Positions 34,453-46,602 of a stretch of 64,000 nucleotides of DNA are shown in pieces. The notes under the pieces were generated by a model. It did no database searches. It was not told where the DNA came from and saw nothing but the letters and a program-made list of their open reading frames with translations. Numbering within the stretch: position 1 is the stretch's first letter; each line of letters begins with the position of its first letter. This DNA is from Albifimbria verrucaria (lineage: Eukaryota; Ascomycota; Sordariomycetes; Hypocreales; Stachybotryaceae), in contig JAHREC010000011.1 in the NCBI GenBank assembly GCA_020081605.1, positions 434,001 to 498,000 on the forward strand. Direction: 5' to 3'. A program made the translations under genes and the position numbers.

Positions 34453-36217
34453 TTATGCAAAGACGACAATAAGAATAGCTCCCATTGTCAATGCCATAAT
34501 CTTCAGCCCAGGTCGCATTAATCCTGACGCAGCATTGTCACCATCACCATCATTATCAGAAGGGCTGTTTCCGTCAGTACGGTTCTTGCCATCATGGTTC
34601 AAAACAAAGATCTCGCCAGTGCTATCAGAGCTAAACCACAAGCGCCCTTTCGAGTCCCATGCCAGGCCTACAGGACGAAAGCAGTCATCGGGACAGTTGG
34701 ATAGATCCTTGTTGTAAATAATCGGGGTAGTAGCGTCTTTGTTGGTCTTGGAGACTGACGGTTGACCGTTGGATTGGTCGAATGGTATGTAAGATATCTT
34801 GTACCCCGCAGGGTCATCGCGATTCCCTAGGCCACGTAAGTGAATGCTATGATACAGTCGAGTGCGAAGTGGACGTACAGCTACCGTGGAAGGAGACATA
34901 TGCCCTTGTGCCATTACCGTTGAACTTGATATCGAGAGGTGCCGTATGAGCTTGGAAAGGAAGTGCTGGCGCGACGTACTCGGTGTTACACGCGTTGTCA
35001 TTGGGAAGAGTTGTGTCCTCATCATCCGTCTCCCAATCAGCTTGAAACTGATCACCAACTGTGAGATTGTTAAGTTCGGGAAAGTCCTCGGTTGACCATA
35101 GAGCGTAACAGAAAGGATAGCCATAGTTTGCTCCTCGGTTCTCATCCGACCCATTGAGATACCCATGAAAATTGAGTTCTTCGCCAGGATTATCAGCGTG
35201 AATATCACGACCACGTCGGGATAAGTTGTCTACAGAGTTTTCAACGGACCAAATTCCGCCTGTATCGGGATGCTCGCCGATTCCAACAGAGTTTCGAAGG
35301 CCCCAGCCTAGGAGGTCACCCCTAGTGTAATTGTAAGGACTACCATCGTCACCAAGGGCCGTGATATTGAATGCTCGAATTTGAGAGATACCAGTAGAGC
35401 GTTCGAGCGCAGCCGCATCTTCATTTTCTCCGCTGCCACGAGAGACTAGGAGAATCCCAGGGTTCTTCTTAGAGAAGAGAATGGTGCGGGTGGAGTGGCT
35501 GCCCGGATTTCCCATATTGGTGACAAGGGTGCGACGGGACGAGGCGACAATGCTAGGACCGGAGGGGTCATATGGCCATGAATAGACCTCATCCACGGTC
35601 GAGGCATAAAGTGTTCGGCCGTCCTCAGACAGACCGATTCCGTGCGTAAGCTACGAATAAGCCACAATTCGCATTTGAACTAAGTTTAGGAACTCACCTC
35701 ATCATTTTCGAGTATTGTTGTTTGCTTTCGAACTGTCAAGCACGTCTCCCCTGATCTTCAAATTCAAGATGCACTATTCCTTTGCGTTGCTCGACTACCA
35801 AAAGAGCGCCGTTTGTATCAAATAAAATGCTCCTTGGACGAGAGAGGTCGGAGGCGACGAGGCGAAATGCCCAGCCATCGGCAGTAGCTGGGGCAGGATA
35901 GGATGTTTTCAAATCATTTATACTGCAACTATTGGAGTCTTGCCCAGCTACAATTGATATCAGGAAAGAAGTATTAAGAACATTGGCGTTGATACACAGG
36001 CTGATGGCAACGTAGCGGATTGATGTTGTGGTCACAGGGTGGTGAGACAAGGGATGGCGTAGAGAGGCAGGAGAGCGACCAGAAGGACTTGCAATAGGGA
36101 CGTGAAAGCTAACGGAGAAAGGTATCTAGGAGCAATATAGTCTTTACTGGCAAGCAAGCTTCTGGGCAATCCTGATGCTGTAGTAATGGGTTACCGCGAG
36201 CGTTGTCGGGGTTGCAT
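34453..36217 (-). CDS. AA12-like PQQ-dependent pyranose dehydrogenase with GPI-type C-terminus; one frame break
   Basis: Secreted six-bladed propeller of the sorbosone dehydrogenase-like / AA12 group, which oxidise sugars with PQQ. Minus-strand exons are 36217-36195, 36125-36049, 35947-35698, 35650-34879 and 34826-34453. The first two are my reconstruction: they join MQPRQRSR to a hydrophobic signal (SLLQVLLVALLPLYAIP) in frame; the donor GTCTCA of the second intron is weak. Mature features are SYPAPATADGWAFRLVASDL, RPRSILFDTNGALLVVEQ, THGIGLSEDGRTLYAST, GWGLRNSVGIGEHPDTGGIW and HGSWNRDDPAGYKI. The last 22 residues are hydrophobic after an Asp/Gly/Asn/Ser-rich stretch, as in a GPI signal. A single G is missing near 35749. 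About 498 aa. AA12 members usually lack a GPI anchor, so anchoring at the cell surface is noteworthy. Confidence 0.72.
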
Positions 36218-37124
36218 AATGTCCTGACGTATGCTGGCTTGGTTCGTGCTCGACGCGGATTATCCTATGCCCGCCCCAGATCATAACATTGGTTATATAA
36301 TCAAATTGTCTTGGCAGACAGTTAGACTAGCCCTGCAATAGCTCTTATACTCTGTAGTCTAATAGCCAATTCATCAATTCTATAGCTAATTGACCAGAGC
36401 AGTTACAGTCACTGCTGCAATTGCAGACGGCAGAGCTATACAGCATGCCGATTGACTTGGTGGAGAGGAGTAGATCCACATAATATTCTTCTCTAGAATC
36501 TGAGGAGCATCAGCATCAGCAGAGCGTGTACGGCGCAGCCAATCCATTTTTGTTCAGCTTACACCAAGAGGGTCTGTTTTTTCCGCCAAGAGTGTTCGGC
36601 ACAGAGAACGCTAGCCGCGCCCATTCCATTGTGCCAAGACTACGGAGCCGGTTTACCGGCCGTCCATTAACTTTTCTGTTCATTCTCTAACCTCAAAGGG
36701 GCAGTTGGCTGACTCCTGAATCTACGTTGCCCATTGTCGCTACGCACTTGTACGATCAATTGACATTAGGTCTCTACGGGGACTAACTCTGATCAACTGT
36801 TGAAATGGAGTCACATAATGAGTCTCCTCTCGTAAAATGATCTAGCCTGCTGTATGCTGCTTTACTTGGCTTCATATCACGAGAGTTGCTTTTGTGCTGT
36901 GTGGGATGGTCCATCTGCTGTATTATTGTGACTAGTACACCTTGGCGACGACTAGGGTGTTTCGCAAAAATATTAGAAGCCCCAAGGGCATCATCTCCCT
37001 TTAAATATTTGATGGTGTTTTCAATGTTCCGTGGCGTCTATAGCAGCTTCTCGATTGTCCATACGCGCCCTTGCTCCCCATACATAACTTGCCACTAACG
37101 ACAGCCACAGCAGGCCCTGATAAC
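36218..37124. other. Divergent promoter region, AA12 / phospholipase C
   Basis: About 0.9 kb between head-to-head genes. No open frame here is credible, and no repeat stands out. Confidence 0.45.
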
Positions 37125-38989
37125 ATGCAAGAGTTGTCGTTGGATTCTGCAGACAGGGCTGGCGGAGGTCGACCGAGCGCACACCAACAGGGCCTTCAGC
37201 ACGTCGATGAGTGCATCATCGCTCACATCCATCAGACGTTTAGCAAGTACGCCCGTGCCGATAACAAATGGGACAATGACCAGGTCAAAGTCTTTTGGGA
37301 GCATATACAGGCCGAAGACTTGAACGCCCTGCCAGTAGACCTCAATAAAAGCGAACTGGAATTCAGTGATTTCTTGCGGTATATGAAGTCTCCCGCCGCA
37401 AATGCTTTGACGCCCGCACTCCGCCAAGACCTATCTCAGGCGCTGAGCAATTATTTTATCAGTTCCAGCCATAACACATATTTGACGGGAAACCAACTTT
37501 CCAGCGACTCAAGCACCGAAGCCTACAAAGACGTCCTGCTTCGCGGATGCCGGTGCATTGAAATCGATGTGTGGGATGGCCAGGCGTTCTTCAAGAGCAC
37601 GGAAGATGACAATGGGGCGGGAACCAAGGAGAAATTAGGCAAGAGAATGCGACTAGGCATGAAGCTTGCCCAATGGGCCTTTGACACCTTTGAAAAGCCT
37701 GGAGCTGGAGAATCATCCAGCACGGTCGAAGAGAGGATGGCTAGCATGGTTCAGGCGGAGCCAAGAGTACTCCATGGCTACACCTTAACCAAAGAAGTCT
37801 TGTTTCGCGATGTCTGTGAAACTGTCAAGCAGTATGCATTTCAAACATCTGACCTTCCACTTATTGTCAGCCTCGAGGTCCATTGTTCACCCCTGCAGCA
37901 GGCGTCAATGGTTGATATAATGAACGAAACTTGGGGTGAATTCTTGCTGCCAACACCTGAAATCGAACCAAGTTCGCTACCATCACCGTCTGAGCTTAGG
38001 AGAAAAATCCTCATCAAGGTCAAGTACGTGCCTCCAGGTGAGGCTCTCGGCGCATCATCGTCAGACACGGATAGTGTGCACTCGCTTGAGCCATTAGAGA
38101 CTCAAGAACCAGGTGCTCCCAAGAGACCCAAGCCTGCCAAGATTACCCAGGGTCTCAGTCGATTGGGCATTTACACTCGTGGCGTCTCATTCAAATCTAT
38201 CACACAGCCAGAGGCATCCATGCCAAATCACATTTTCTCGCTATCGGAGACTGCGGCCACCGAACTTTACGAGAAGCAGCCTCTTGAGTTGTTCAATCAC
38301 AATATGGACTTTCTCATGCGCACCTACCCAGCTGGATCGCGCATAGACTCCTCCAATTTCGACCCAAACCTGTTTTGGCGAATGGGCATACAGATAGTTG
38401 CCCTCAACTGGCAGAACTGGGACGAAGGCATGATGCTGAATGAGGGAATGTTCTCTGGGAGTGATGGGTATATTCTCAAGCCCGAGGGTTACCGTAGCTC
38501 GCGAGAGTGGACCCCATGCGTAGAGGAGCCGAACGTCAAGCAAGTTGTTCTGGATCGCCTAGGCATCCACATTTTGGCAGCTCAAGACATCCCACTCACT
38601 AATAGAAATGACAAACCGGGCGACTTTCAACCTTATGTAAAGGTAGAGCTCCATACAGACTCGCACATTACCAGCCGCGCCAAGCAGGAGATGACAACCA
38701 CACCAAAGGCACTCAGTATAGGGCCCAGACGGGAAACAAAAAGGGTACGAGCCCTGATTTTGAAGGCGAGGTGTTGGACTTCCAGAACATCGAAGGCGTA
38801 ATCCCGGAAATGGCTTTTGTCACGTTCGTCGTTATGAACGATGTTGTTGGGCCGGATGAATTGGCTGCTTGGGCTTGCATCAGGCTTGACAGGCTCAAGA
38901 GTGGGTTACGATTTATTCACCTGATGGATAGACACGGTGTACCTAGTAGAGGCGTGTTATTGGTGAAGATTGAGCAGCGGTTTAGTTGA
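37125..38989 (+). CDS. Phosphoinositide-specific phospholipase C (X, Y and C2 domains); one frame break
   Basis: Delta-type PI-PLC that splits PIP2 into inositol trisphosphate and diacylglycerol at membranes, feeding calcium signalling. Single exon, about 621 aa. An EF-hand-like N-terminal part (residues about 20-95) leads to the X domain with the two catalytic His residues: first in SSSHNTYLTGNQL (near residue 114), second in HGYTLT (near 216). The Y domain follows (YTRGVSFKSI ... YILKPEGY, about 349-455), then a C2 domain from LGIHILAAQDIPL. No PH domain is present, as in many short fungal PLCs. The Met at 37125 is the first true ATG; the frame upstream has only TTG. One C is missing near 38698, after which RAQTGNKKGTSPDFEG and VLDFQNIEGVIPEMAFV complete the C2 fold. 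Confidence 0.88.
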
Positions 38990-39555
38990 GAATCTTTGTA
39001 CGCCATATTATAACAATTTTAATCTCTGAGCACAAATTGGATTGTGTCGATCACTCGACTAACAATTGAGCACACAATCTTGAGTTCAATGTAGAATCAA
39101 GGCAGGAATCCGACTATGCTATTTTCCTCTTCGAGGGGGCTGGCAGTGGTGGTGTTTGCGACAATGACTGCTCCCAATTTCCTTTGATCTCAAAATCGAT
39201 GATTGCAGCAAACACACTGGTTTTCAAGCATAGTAAATAATTAATTGAACCAGCTAACGGCCAATGATGGATATCTAGCAGCTTCTAGACACCAGGTTTT
39301 GAGAAATGACCTATGTTATGTAAGCCTTTCCGTGACGTGTTGAGGAGTAAATTAGTCGATGCATGCTATGCTATGCTATGCCTATTACCCCAGTTGATGC
39401 CTAATCCTGCGGATAACCGACACTCAACTCGGCTTCTCTCGTAACCCTGCTCCAAGGCTTCGTCCAGAACAAGGGAACCAATATCAATTTTGGCTCTGCA
39501 CTCGATGCGTCTTGCAAAACCCCAATCCAGACAGCAACATTAAGAGTTAACAATT
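38990..39555. other. Intergenic with a short tandem repeat
   Basis: About 570 bp between two plus-strand genes. A 5-bp unit (CATGCTATG... pattern) is repeated four times at 39362-39381. Confidence 0.5.
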
Positions 39556-40425
39556 ATGGAATCGGCTGTTGATCGTGTTCTGAAGACCCCTGAGATCCTT
39601 GAGCAGGTATTCTTGCAGGCGGACATACGAACCCTCCTCCGCATCCAGAGGGTTTGTCGCATGTGGCACAAACTCATTACTGAGTCTCCATCTGTCCAAA
39701 AACATTTGTTTCTCCGACCAGATCCAAATCGTAAAACAACAGAAGTCAATCCATTGCTACACGAGTTATTTCTGCAATGGTTCCAGGGTCCTAAGGGCTA
39801 CAAACCAAAACCAATTCAGCGCGATGAATTTTGGTATATACCCTTGATCCATGAAAGTCATAACGCAGCCTTCAGACACGAGAAGGCAAGCTGGAGACGG
39901 ATGCTTCCCCAACAACCACCTGTGCATAGTTTGACCTGTTGCACACATGTTTCAGGGCAAATGGGCAACTCAATACATTTATCAACTATATCTCAGCGAA
40001 GGTTAAATGAGGCCCCCAATGCTCATGACGAACGCCACGAAAAGAAAACCCTCCCTAGCCAACCGCTAGAGATGGAAACACTGTACAATCTAGTGACGAG
40101 CGGTACAGGAGATGTCAGCGAGTGGATGTTTATTTGGGATGCTCTTACCAATCATGATTTTGTCTTTCCTGAGCTAGGATACCAAGAGCTCGAGGCAAAC
40201 ATTAAAGAGACGCTGATAAACGAACTGAAAAGGACCGGCCTAATCATGTTACGGTCTAGGGTGATGCAGTGCACAGGTAGTGGTCCTTGGGGATTCGGGG
40301 AAGAACACAAATTGCATATGGCAAGACACAACGAGCATGAAGAAGAATTGGTAGTCCTCGCCGCAGTACGAGGCGGTGACCAGACCAGCGATGTGGATCT
40401 GGGACGACTCGAAGTGCTCACATGA
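39556..40425 (+). CDS. F-box protein
   Basis: Intact single-exon frame of 289 aa. The N-terminus (residues about 8-50) matches an F-box: LKTPEILEQVFLQADIRTLL, then VCRMWHKLITESPSVQKHLFL. This module binds Skp1 in SCF ubiquitin ligases, so the protein is probably a substrate adaptor. The rest has no repeat (no LRR, WD40 or kelch) that would name the substrate. F-box proteins of this short type (F-box plus a variable tail with a WYIPL-like segment) form large, fast-changing families in filamentous ascomycetes. The ATG at 39556 has AATT just upstream and is the only good start. No frame break. Confidence 0.8.
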   Translation: MESAVDRVLKTPEILEQVFLQADIRTLLRIQRVCRMWHKLITESPSVQKHLFLRPDPNRKTTEVNPLLHELFLQWFQGPKGYKPKPIQRDEFWYIPLIHESHNAAFRHEKASWRRMLPQQPPVHSLTCCTHVSGQMGNSIHLSTISQRRLNEAPNAHDERHEKKTLPSQPLEMETLYNLVTSGTGDVSEWMFIWDALTNHDFVFPELGYQELEANIKETLINELKRTGLIMLRSRVMQCTGSGPWGFGEEHKLHMARHNEHEEELVVLAAVRGGDQTSDVDLGRLEVLT

Positions 40426-42374
40426 CAACTCTCTAACTTTGGGAAATGAAAGGCCAATAGCTAGGTTGCAAGTCTCAGATAAGTAATCCGAGCATCTTAG
40501 TCTGGTGCTTTGCATATTCTCTACTATGCTATGTCAAAAGTTTAAGCAGTCCTCAGCAATCCACCATTGGACTGTAATTGATCACATGTAAAATTGGAAT
40601 TCGGTGAACATAGCTGAAGACGAAAGGATTTGATGACCACAGCTAGTTCTTTGTTATGTTTGGCTGATTGAGCGATTGGAGCTCGACGGATTGAAGGAAA
40701 AGGCTGTGTCAATTACCATTGCTATCATTTGAATGAACATTAAAATAACACAAATAGATTCTTAGGACCACGATATGCCGCAGCCTATGTCTAAGAGGAA
40801 GATTCTCCCCTAATCTATGCAAGCAACCCTTCGCAAAGTCAAAGCCTGTCGAAGGCAGCAAGGCAATCCACTGCGAAAAACTGCTGGTGTCACCGGTATG
40901 AAGATTGGCTTGGTCTCATGACCTTGTGAAACGACTTGACTCGGCGATTTCCTCAACAGGCGAAAGCATGGGTTTGATGGTTGTCGCTACCTCACAGGCG
41001 ACCAAGGTTTCTGCTATGGATGGAGTCGTGCTTAGATTAGAAATATCACAGTATAAATTGCTTCAGCTACGGTGTATCGCACACACTGGACAAATTCAGT
41101 AATGCCCCTGTCTGTGCAATCATGCATGAGAAGACCCATTAAAATATGTGCGTATTTACAGAATTTCAGATTCCGGCAGTGAGTACCCTTTCCTTAAACT
41201 TGACTCGTCTATTTGAGGTTCTAAGACAGTTCTGCACTTCAAGCCGTGATCGTCTTCTCCAAGAACAGTATACGCTGAGAACTATTGTAGATCGGCGAAT
41301 GTATGAAACCAGCGGGCTGAATGGAAAAATGGTTCTTAAGGCGACCATTAGTAGTTGCTATGTTTGTCTTAAATAGTCATCCCAACACGGATAGGGGCCT
41401 GATCGAAAACTATTTTCCAGGTCGATTGTTCGATCATTCTGACGTGAGTTAGGTCCACATGCCATATCAAGTAGATCGTCTACAACATCAAGGGGTTTAT
41501 TGAGACCAGTAGAGTCCTATCGGGTCACGCGAGCTGACGGGAGCAAGTGTGGGGACTACTGTGCCTACCCTGATCTTGGCTTGATCTTGGCGACAGCACA
41601 GCCTGCTTACGCCCCAAACGAGACATTGAGCGCACAACTCCCACCCAAATCATGCGGTTAGCAGGAGCTTCATTTAGAACAATTTCCAGGAGTCTAAACG
41701 AATCCAGGTTCTTGTACGATTGGTATGTGCAGGGTTGTGCATCATGGGTAGGATAGGATTGGAATGAAATGTTATGGCACCTGCTACAATTGGGGGTTAT
41801 GTGCATTTGTTTGGTAAAAGTGCCACTGTTACGCTGCATTCTGAGACTTTACATGCGTAGACTTGCAGTTTGCCTGGCAAAAGTTTCAATCATTTAGTAC
41901 ATGTCTAGCATTACTATATTCACAAACAAGCCAAAGAAGCTTGGCCATATACAAAGCTGAAGGAGGCGCATTTATTCGCACGAGAACTGGCAATTATGCG
42001 CTCATCTTGAGATTTATAACACTAAAATGTACCTAAAAACGGCTACTGGATGCCGAGGAATGTAAATTACGTTCTTCCTTTCTTCCCTTCTTTTTAATAC
42101 AGGGCTGAGAATCTGCTACCGGGCGCATTAGATGGCCAATGCGATGGACGGCGGTTTCATGCTTGCCTAATGGCTGTGTTCGACTGAGGACCCCGGTCAT
42201 ACATGGTATGCTGCGGCATCCTGATTATGCTCCACTAGCGACAGCCCGCACCAGGCGCAGACAAGTTCTTATGCTACGGCGCGTGTGTGCGCGAACTGGA
42301 CAGTAGAATGACCAAGTCCTCCAGGAAGAGAACTTTGACATGGATATGGCTTAGAAACATTGTTCGAGTCCACG
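40426..42374. other. Gene-poor stretch, about 1.9 kb
   Basis: Open frames are short (under 105 codons) and lack recognisable domains or splice partners. I see no tRNA or transposon ends. Confidence 0.4.
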
Positions 42375-42381
42375 TATAAAA
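42375..42381 (+). promoter_or_regulatory. TATA box of the small secreted protein gene
   Basis: TATAAAA lies 132 bases upstream of the ATG at 42513, leaving a 5' leader of roughly 100 bases. Confidence 0.5.
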
Positions 42382-42512
42382 CCCTGGCCCCTGCACGACT
42401 ATTAAGCATCAACTCAGAAGCAACTCAGCATCCTCTCATTCAACCTTTCAAACCACCTACAAAGAAGTTACCATACCAACCAAACGAATCTGTCATTTCA
42501 TTCCAGTTCAAT

Positions 42513-42943
42513 ATGAAGTCTACAGTGATCTTTGGTCTTGTCGCTTTCCTCGGCATGGGAGGACAGACTCTTGCCAGTGTCTCTCAATCGGATGTGTCGA
42601 GACTTTACGCCAGGAAATCTGCGGCGACCTCGGCGTCATTGATATTAGAGACGTTCCCGAAGGCGTCAACCGCAACGAAGTTCGAATGTGTGATAACCAT
42701 CCTCTTGGAGCTGTTCACCAAACCCTCCATAAACGCGACTGCTGGTTTGATGCCCCCGTTGGATGCAGCAAAGGATACTGCTGGAAGACTTGCGGTGCCA
42801 GGGGCTCTGGCAAGTGGTGCTGGACTGCGGAGAACGACGGGTACGGCGATTGGATCAGCTGCAACGCCGATAAGGATTGTAGCGCTGCAGCTGCTTGTGG
42901 TGTTGGAGGCAAGGACTGCACGGCGTGTGGATGTGACTGCTAA
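42513..42943 (+). CDS. Small cysteine-rich secreted protein with Kex2-type pro-peptide; one frame break
   Basis: Predicted secreted peptide, about 143 aa as a precursor. A signal peptide (MKSTVIFGLVAFLGMGGQTLA) is followed by a pro-region of about 50 residues ending in the dibasic Lys-Arg of TLHKR. The mature part begins DCWFDAPVGC. It has 12 Cys in about 70 residues, with the blocks GYCWKTCG, WCWTA and GDWISC, and ends TACGCDC. The frame switches once near 42594, where one base seems to be missing, between SVSQSDV and TLRQEICGD. The mature region resembles a family of fungal secreted Cys-rich proteins sometimes annotated IDI-2-like (induced during incompatibility in Podospora); I hold that only loosely. 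Role may be in antagonism, host interaction or self-recognition; function is unproven. Confidence 0.7.
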
Positions 42944-44625
42944 GTTGATCAAGAGATCCAGACTTGCAATGGAAACAATACAACCAACCAAGCTAAGTAC
43001 TCATTAATTTCGGCAAAGGAAATGCACGGAGAAACAGGCATGATGACTTTAAGACATGCATCGATGCGCACCCTTGATCAGGGTCCGAGTATGTTGGGAC
43101 ACATTCATTATGGACACCTACCTCAGACCCTTAATGTCAACCCTCTGCTATGGTCGGTCAATGCAGATGCAGGCCACGTTGACCGCGATAGATGCATTCT
43201 GTGTCCTAGAGACCGGATAATTTAGCCACGAACCTTACAGAGGCTTCGCAACCAGACTACTACAACCACAAAAAGTACCAGCAGGCTACGGCGGCCCCTA
43301 TAAGTCCCAAAGAGCCTGGAATACTTCCAAATTAAAGAGTTTTTGCCCCTAGGAGATAGGAGATCAAGGATCAATCTAGCTATCCCGTTATCAAGTTGTT
43401 GATTAAGCTATTACCATTACTTTATCTTCTTGTTTAGTATCTGCCCCTCAGTAGTAAGCTCATCGAAACTTCCCTGGATATCGACTATGCTGCCACTCCC
43501 TGTATGACCGGTGTAGTGTGAGCCGGCCGAATACTTTTTCCTGACAATATTGTAGTAAAATACTGCGAACTATTTACTGTCGCACTTGCGGGGACTCATT
43601 ATTACTTTTGAAAGACGTATATTCAATTGAGAACTTCCTATTTGCAAACTACGCTCCTTTCTGATGCATTCTTTTAGATCTATTTCTATAGAGGACACGA
43701 AAATATTCTGTTCCACACTTTCATTTAAAAATAATTGTACCAGGCTGGGTCTTAGGATAGTTGAGATCATCTATAGTGGCCTAGCGACAGAGAGAAAAGA
43801 ATGCTATTCCCCAATTACCTCCCGGGCTGACAGTAGTAACATGACACTCACAGCTTGCACCTAGGGTATAGGCACAATATTATTCTTATTTGAGTTTGGG
43901 TTCCATTGATTCTCTTCAGATTTTGATCTTAAGGTATTAATCCCTTTTTCATCTTTCTTTCTTTTTTCTAGCCGCCACTTGTTCTCTTCCTATCTGCCGC
44001 TGCAAAGATTCTGGCCCGCAGGCTTGGCGATCTAGATCTTGGCTTGGCGATCTCGCCTTGGTTGTATGGACGGCTACCATTTTCGGAGATTTCGAACTAC
44101 TGTCACATAACCCTATCAGTCTGATACACGTTGTCCCGGCCAGCCACAAGGTACAAAGCTTGGTGTTTAACTAAAAAGTTGGCTTGATCAAGTCTTCGTC
44201 ATAAGCACCCATAAGAGCTTCAAAAAGTGCAAAATGCAAGTAGAAGCCGCTAAGACTGGGTCAAACTCGACGACTCCACTTCCAGGACATTGGCATGTTC
44301 AAATGAGCTACGTTAGCTACTGTCTCTTACGAATATTTGGATTAGCTGAGTGATTAGAGCAGCCTCTGATGATTGTTGCAAGTAACTCGTCCAAACTCGG
44401 TCTTGGTCTAGGTGTGAGGTCAACTTGTACATTTACCCCCAAAATGGTCATCTTTTGTTGTCCGCAACTAGAGCAAGTTACTTGCAATGTTTCTTCAAGA
44501 CTAAATTGTAGAAATCTTTGTGATACACCTCAAATTGTTTCTCTAGCTAAAATTTTAAAGAACATCAAGCTAACGAAAGCTACACGGCCGTTCGGTATGT
44601 GGTCTGGGAGTATCCGAGACAAATC
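42944..44625. other. AT-rich intergenic, about 1.7 kb
   Basis: No gene recognised. A 13-base direct repeat (GGCTTGGCGATCT) is at 44021-44033 and 44041-44053. Confidence 0.45.
44021..44053. repeat. 13-bp direct repeat, 2 copies
   Basis: GGCTTGGCGATCT occurs at 44021-44033 and again at 44041-44053, seven bases apart. Confidence 0.65.
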
Positions 44626-46144
44626 TTAGGCAAAGCCAGCACCAACCACCCAGCTGGCGTCGTCGTTGAACAAGCCAGTAGCATCAAAAGTGTGAACGCC
44701 ACCGTTGCTTGCGATATAGGTCACGTTCTCATAATGACGGAAATAGCGAGTAGGATAGCTCCAAGAGCGGACTGAGTTACCCTGGCCGTTTAGACCAGCT
44801 TGTGGGCAGAAAGTGGCATCCTCGCGGAATTGTTTTGTGCCGTCGTTGGCATTGAGGACGAGCTCAAAATTGTAATGGCGGATGTAGCTACCGGCAGTAT
44901 CCCTTGACTCGAAAGAAAAGCAAGCACTGTTGCCAAGACCAGACCGAACTGTCCAACTAGCCTGCTGTTTGAGCGCGGTACTGCTGGATGAGCTAACAAC
45001 CTGAGTGTTAATGGTAGAGCCGGTGTGTGCGAGATAGCGTGTCGTGCAGCAAGATGTAGTGGCCCGCAGCGAGACAGACGAGCCTACCGAAAGCCCGGGA
45101 CCACTGGTCAATGATGTGGTCGCATATTTGGCAGCTACAATGTTGGCTTGTACCTGATTCTCTGTCGCGTCTGATGGATATCCGGCAGTCATAACACCCT
45201 CATAGAACGTCCCTGAGCGCTAACACTGTTGTCGCCTCCGATTCCAAGAATGATGGCACCTTCTTTACTCATGGGGTTGTATCCGCTCGCCCTTGGGCGT
45301 ACGCCGCTGTAGTATGTAGCCAGCGAGCCAGACGCAGCATTAGCTCCACGAATTGCCCACTGGTTCGGTCCACCCTTTACCACAGCCGTGAGGAATCGGT
45401 AGGAAATAGACGGGTCGCCTGCATTGTAACCGACGTTGGCACCAGAGAAGAGGCCATTTTCAAGGTCAGCCATGAGCCAGGGCCCAGAGCCGCTGCCTTT
45501 ACCCCATGCGGTGTTATCACCAAAGTAGATGGCTTCCATGTGGCCGTTTCCAGTATCGAGGTTATTGGTCTCAGCGTTGCCATAGTCGAAGCAGCAACCA
45601 CCGTTGTAGTGAGTACCGTCAATGACGGCATAGATTCCTTGGGCCGCGTCGCCTTTAGCTGTGCCGCTGGCGGCGTTGTTTCGGTAGCCCGTGCCAGGCG
45701 ATACCAGTACGCCGTACGCCTTCTGGCCGTTCAGAGTGACTGGTGCGCCGACCGCACTGGCCAGGTTATCATAGCCATTTGCCTCAGGGCCCTTGAAGCC
45801 TCCCGGCGGGGCCTGAGTGAGGTGATTACCGCGGCCAGATTGATCGTAAATCACTGTGATAAGACAGGTCGTCCTGGTGCAAAACTGGTCTTGAGCAGCT
45901 GCATTGGCGACACCACCGGCGGAGAGCGGCGCTATATTGGTAGTAGCACCATCGGAAGCACGCTTGACTTGGTACAGAGCACCGGTGAAGGCGTTGTATA
46001 AAGCACGAGTTGTGCTATGTGCGGCAATGCATGGTGTGCCCCCGAAGCGTAAATATCGCAAGGTCCAGCGGCAGCAAGATGGCTTATGGTGACAAGCCCA
46101 AATGCAAGCACGGCATTGCGCTGGAGATTCTGTCGTGAGAACAT
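44626..46144 (-). CDS. abfB: Alpha-L-arabinofuranosidase GH54 with CBM42 (AbfB type); two frame breaks
   Basis: Secreted exo-arabinofuranosidase that strips arabinose from arabinan and arabinoxylan. Single exon on the minus strand, about 506 aa. The catalytic domain starts AGPCDIYASGGTPC after the signal peptide and contains the disulfide-rich GGCCFDYGNAE. The nucleophile Glu lies in MADLENGLFSG and the catalytic acid Asp in GIGGDNS. The C-terminal CBM42 beta-trefoil has three repeats with SWTVRSGL, FESRD and RSWSYPTRYFRHY, ending WVVGAGFA. One G is missing in the run near 46041 and one near 45212. The protein is close to the GH54 enzymes of Trichoderma-like fungi, which supports the Hypocreales guess. 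A TATA-like stretch lies at 46242-46249, about 100 bases upstream. Confidence 0.9.
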
Positions 46145-46602
46145 GTCTCGTTGTGCTTCACGAATTGGACACTTAAAGTTGACACCTATGAATGAGATGA
46201 ATCACCGGTATATCACGAATGGCAAATCAGGGCAGAACCATTATAAATATGTTGCCAACACACATAACGCAGGCTTCGTCGTCTAAAGCCCCGAGCAATT
46301 ATAGACGCGGCAGATGCGATACCACCTTCGATATAGGGTGCTATACCCCAACGCTGCTCATACTCAGCCCCGGATAAACGGATATAACCCCATGCAAACA
46401 TTGATCTCGGAGTTTCGCTAGTTTCTATTGCCCTGTAGCGTTGCATCCAGCAAAGCCCCGTGATGGAGTTGGTGCCGCTTACCGCGAGCGTCAGAGGTGG
46501 AATAAAAGTCCCACATCGCGAATCTAGACAATGCCCGCTAGTGTACATGTTTTCCCCGCTGGGCAGCCAACGTGATGGAATCATGCTTATTGGCGCGCTT
46601 CC
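46145..46602. other. Intergenic, GH54 promoter side
   Basis: Minus-strand frame 46584-46213 is open and reads through the GH54 promoter, but it has no recognisable domain. I treat it as unassigned. Confidence 0.35.

Noticed and set aside
42355..42372. T-arm-like GTTCGAGTCC
   Set aside because: No D-arm or anticodon arm upstream, and the site sits just before a TATA box of a protein gene.
44344..44420. tRNA-like D-arm string (TAGCTGAGTGATTAGAGCAG)
   Set aside because: No matching acceptor stem, anticodon arm or GGTTCRANNCC T-loop follows at the right spacing; at best a relic.
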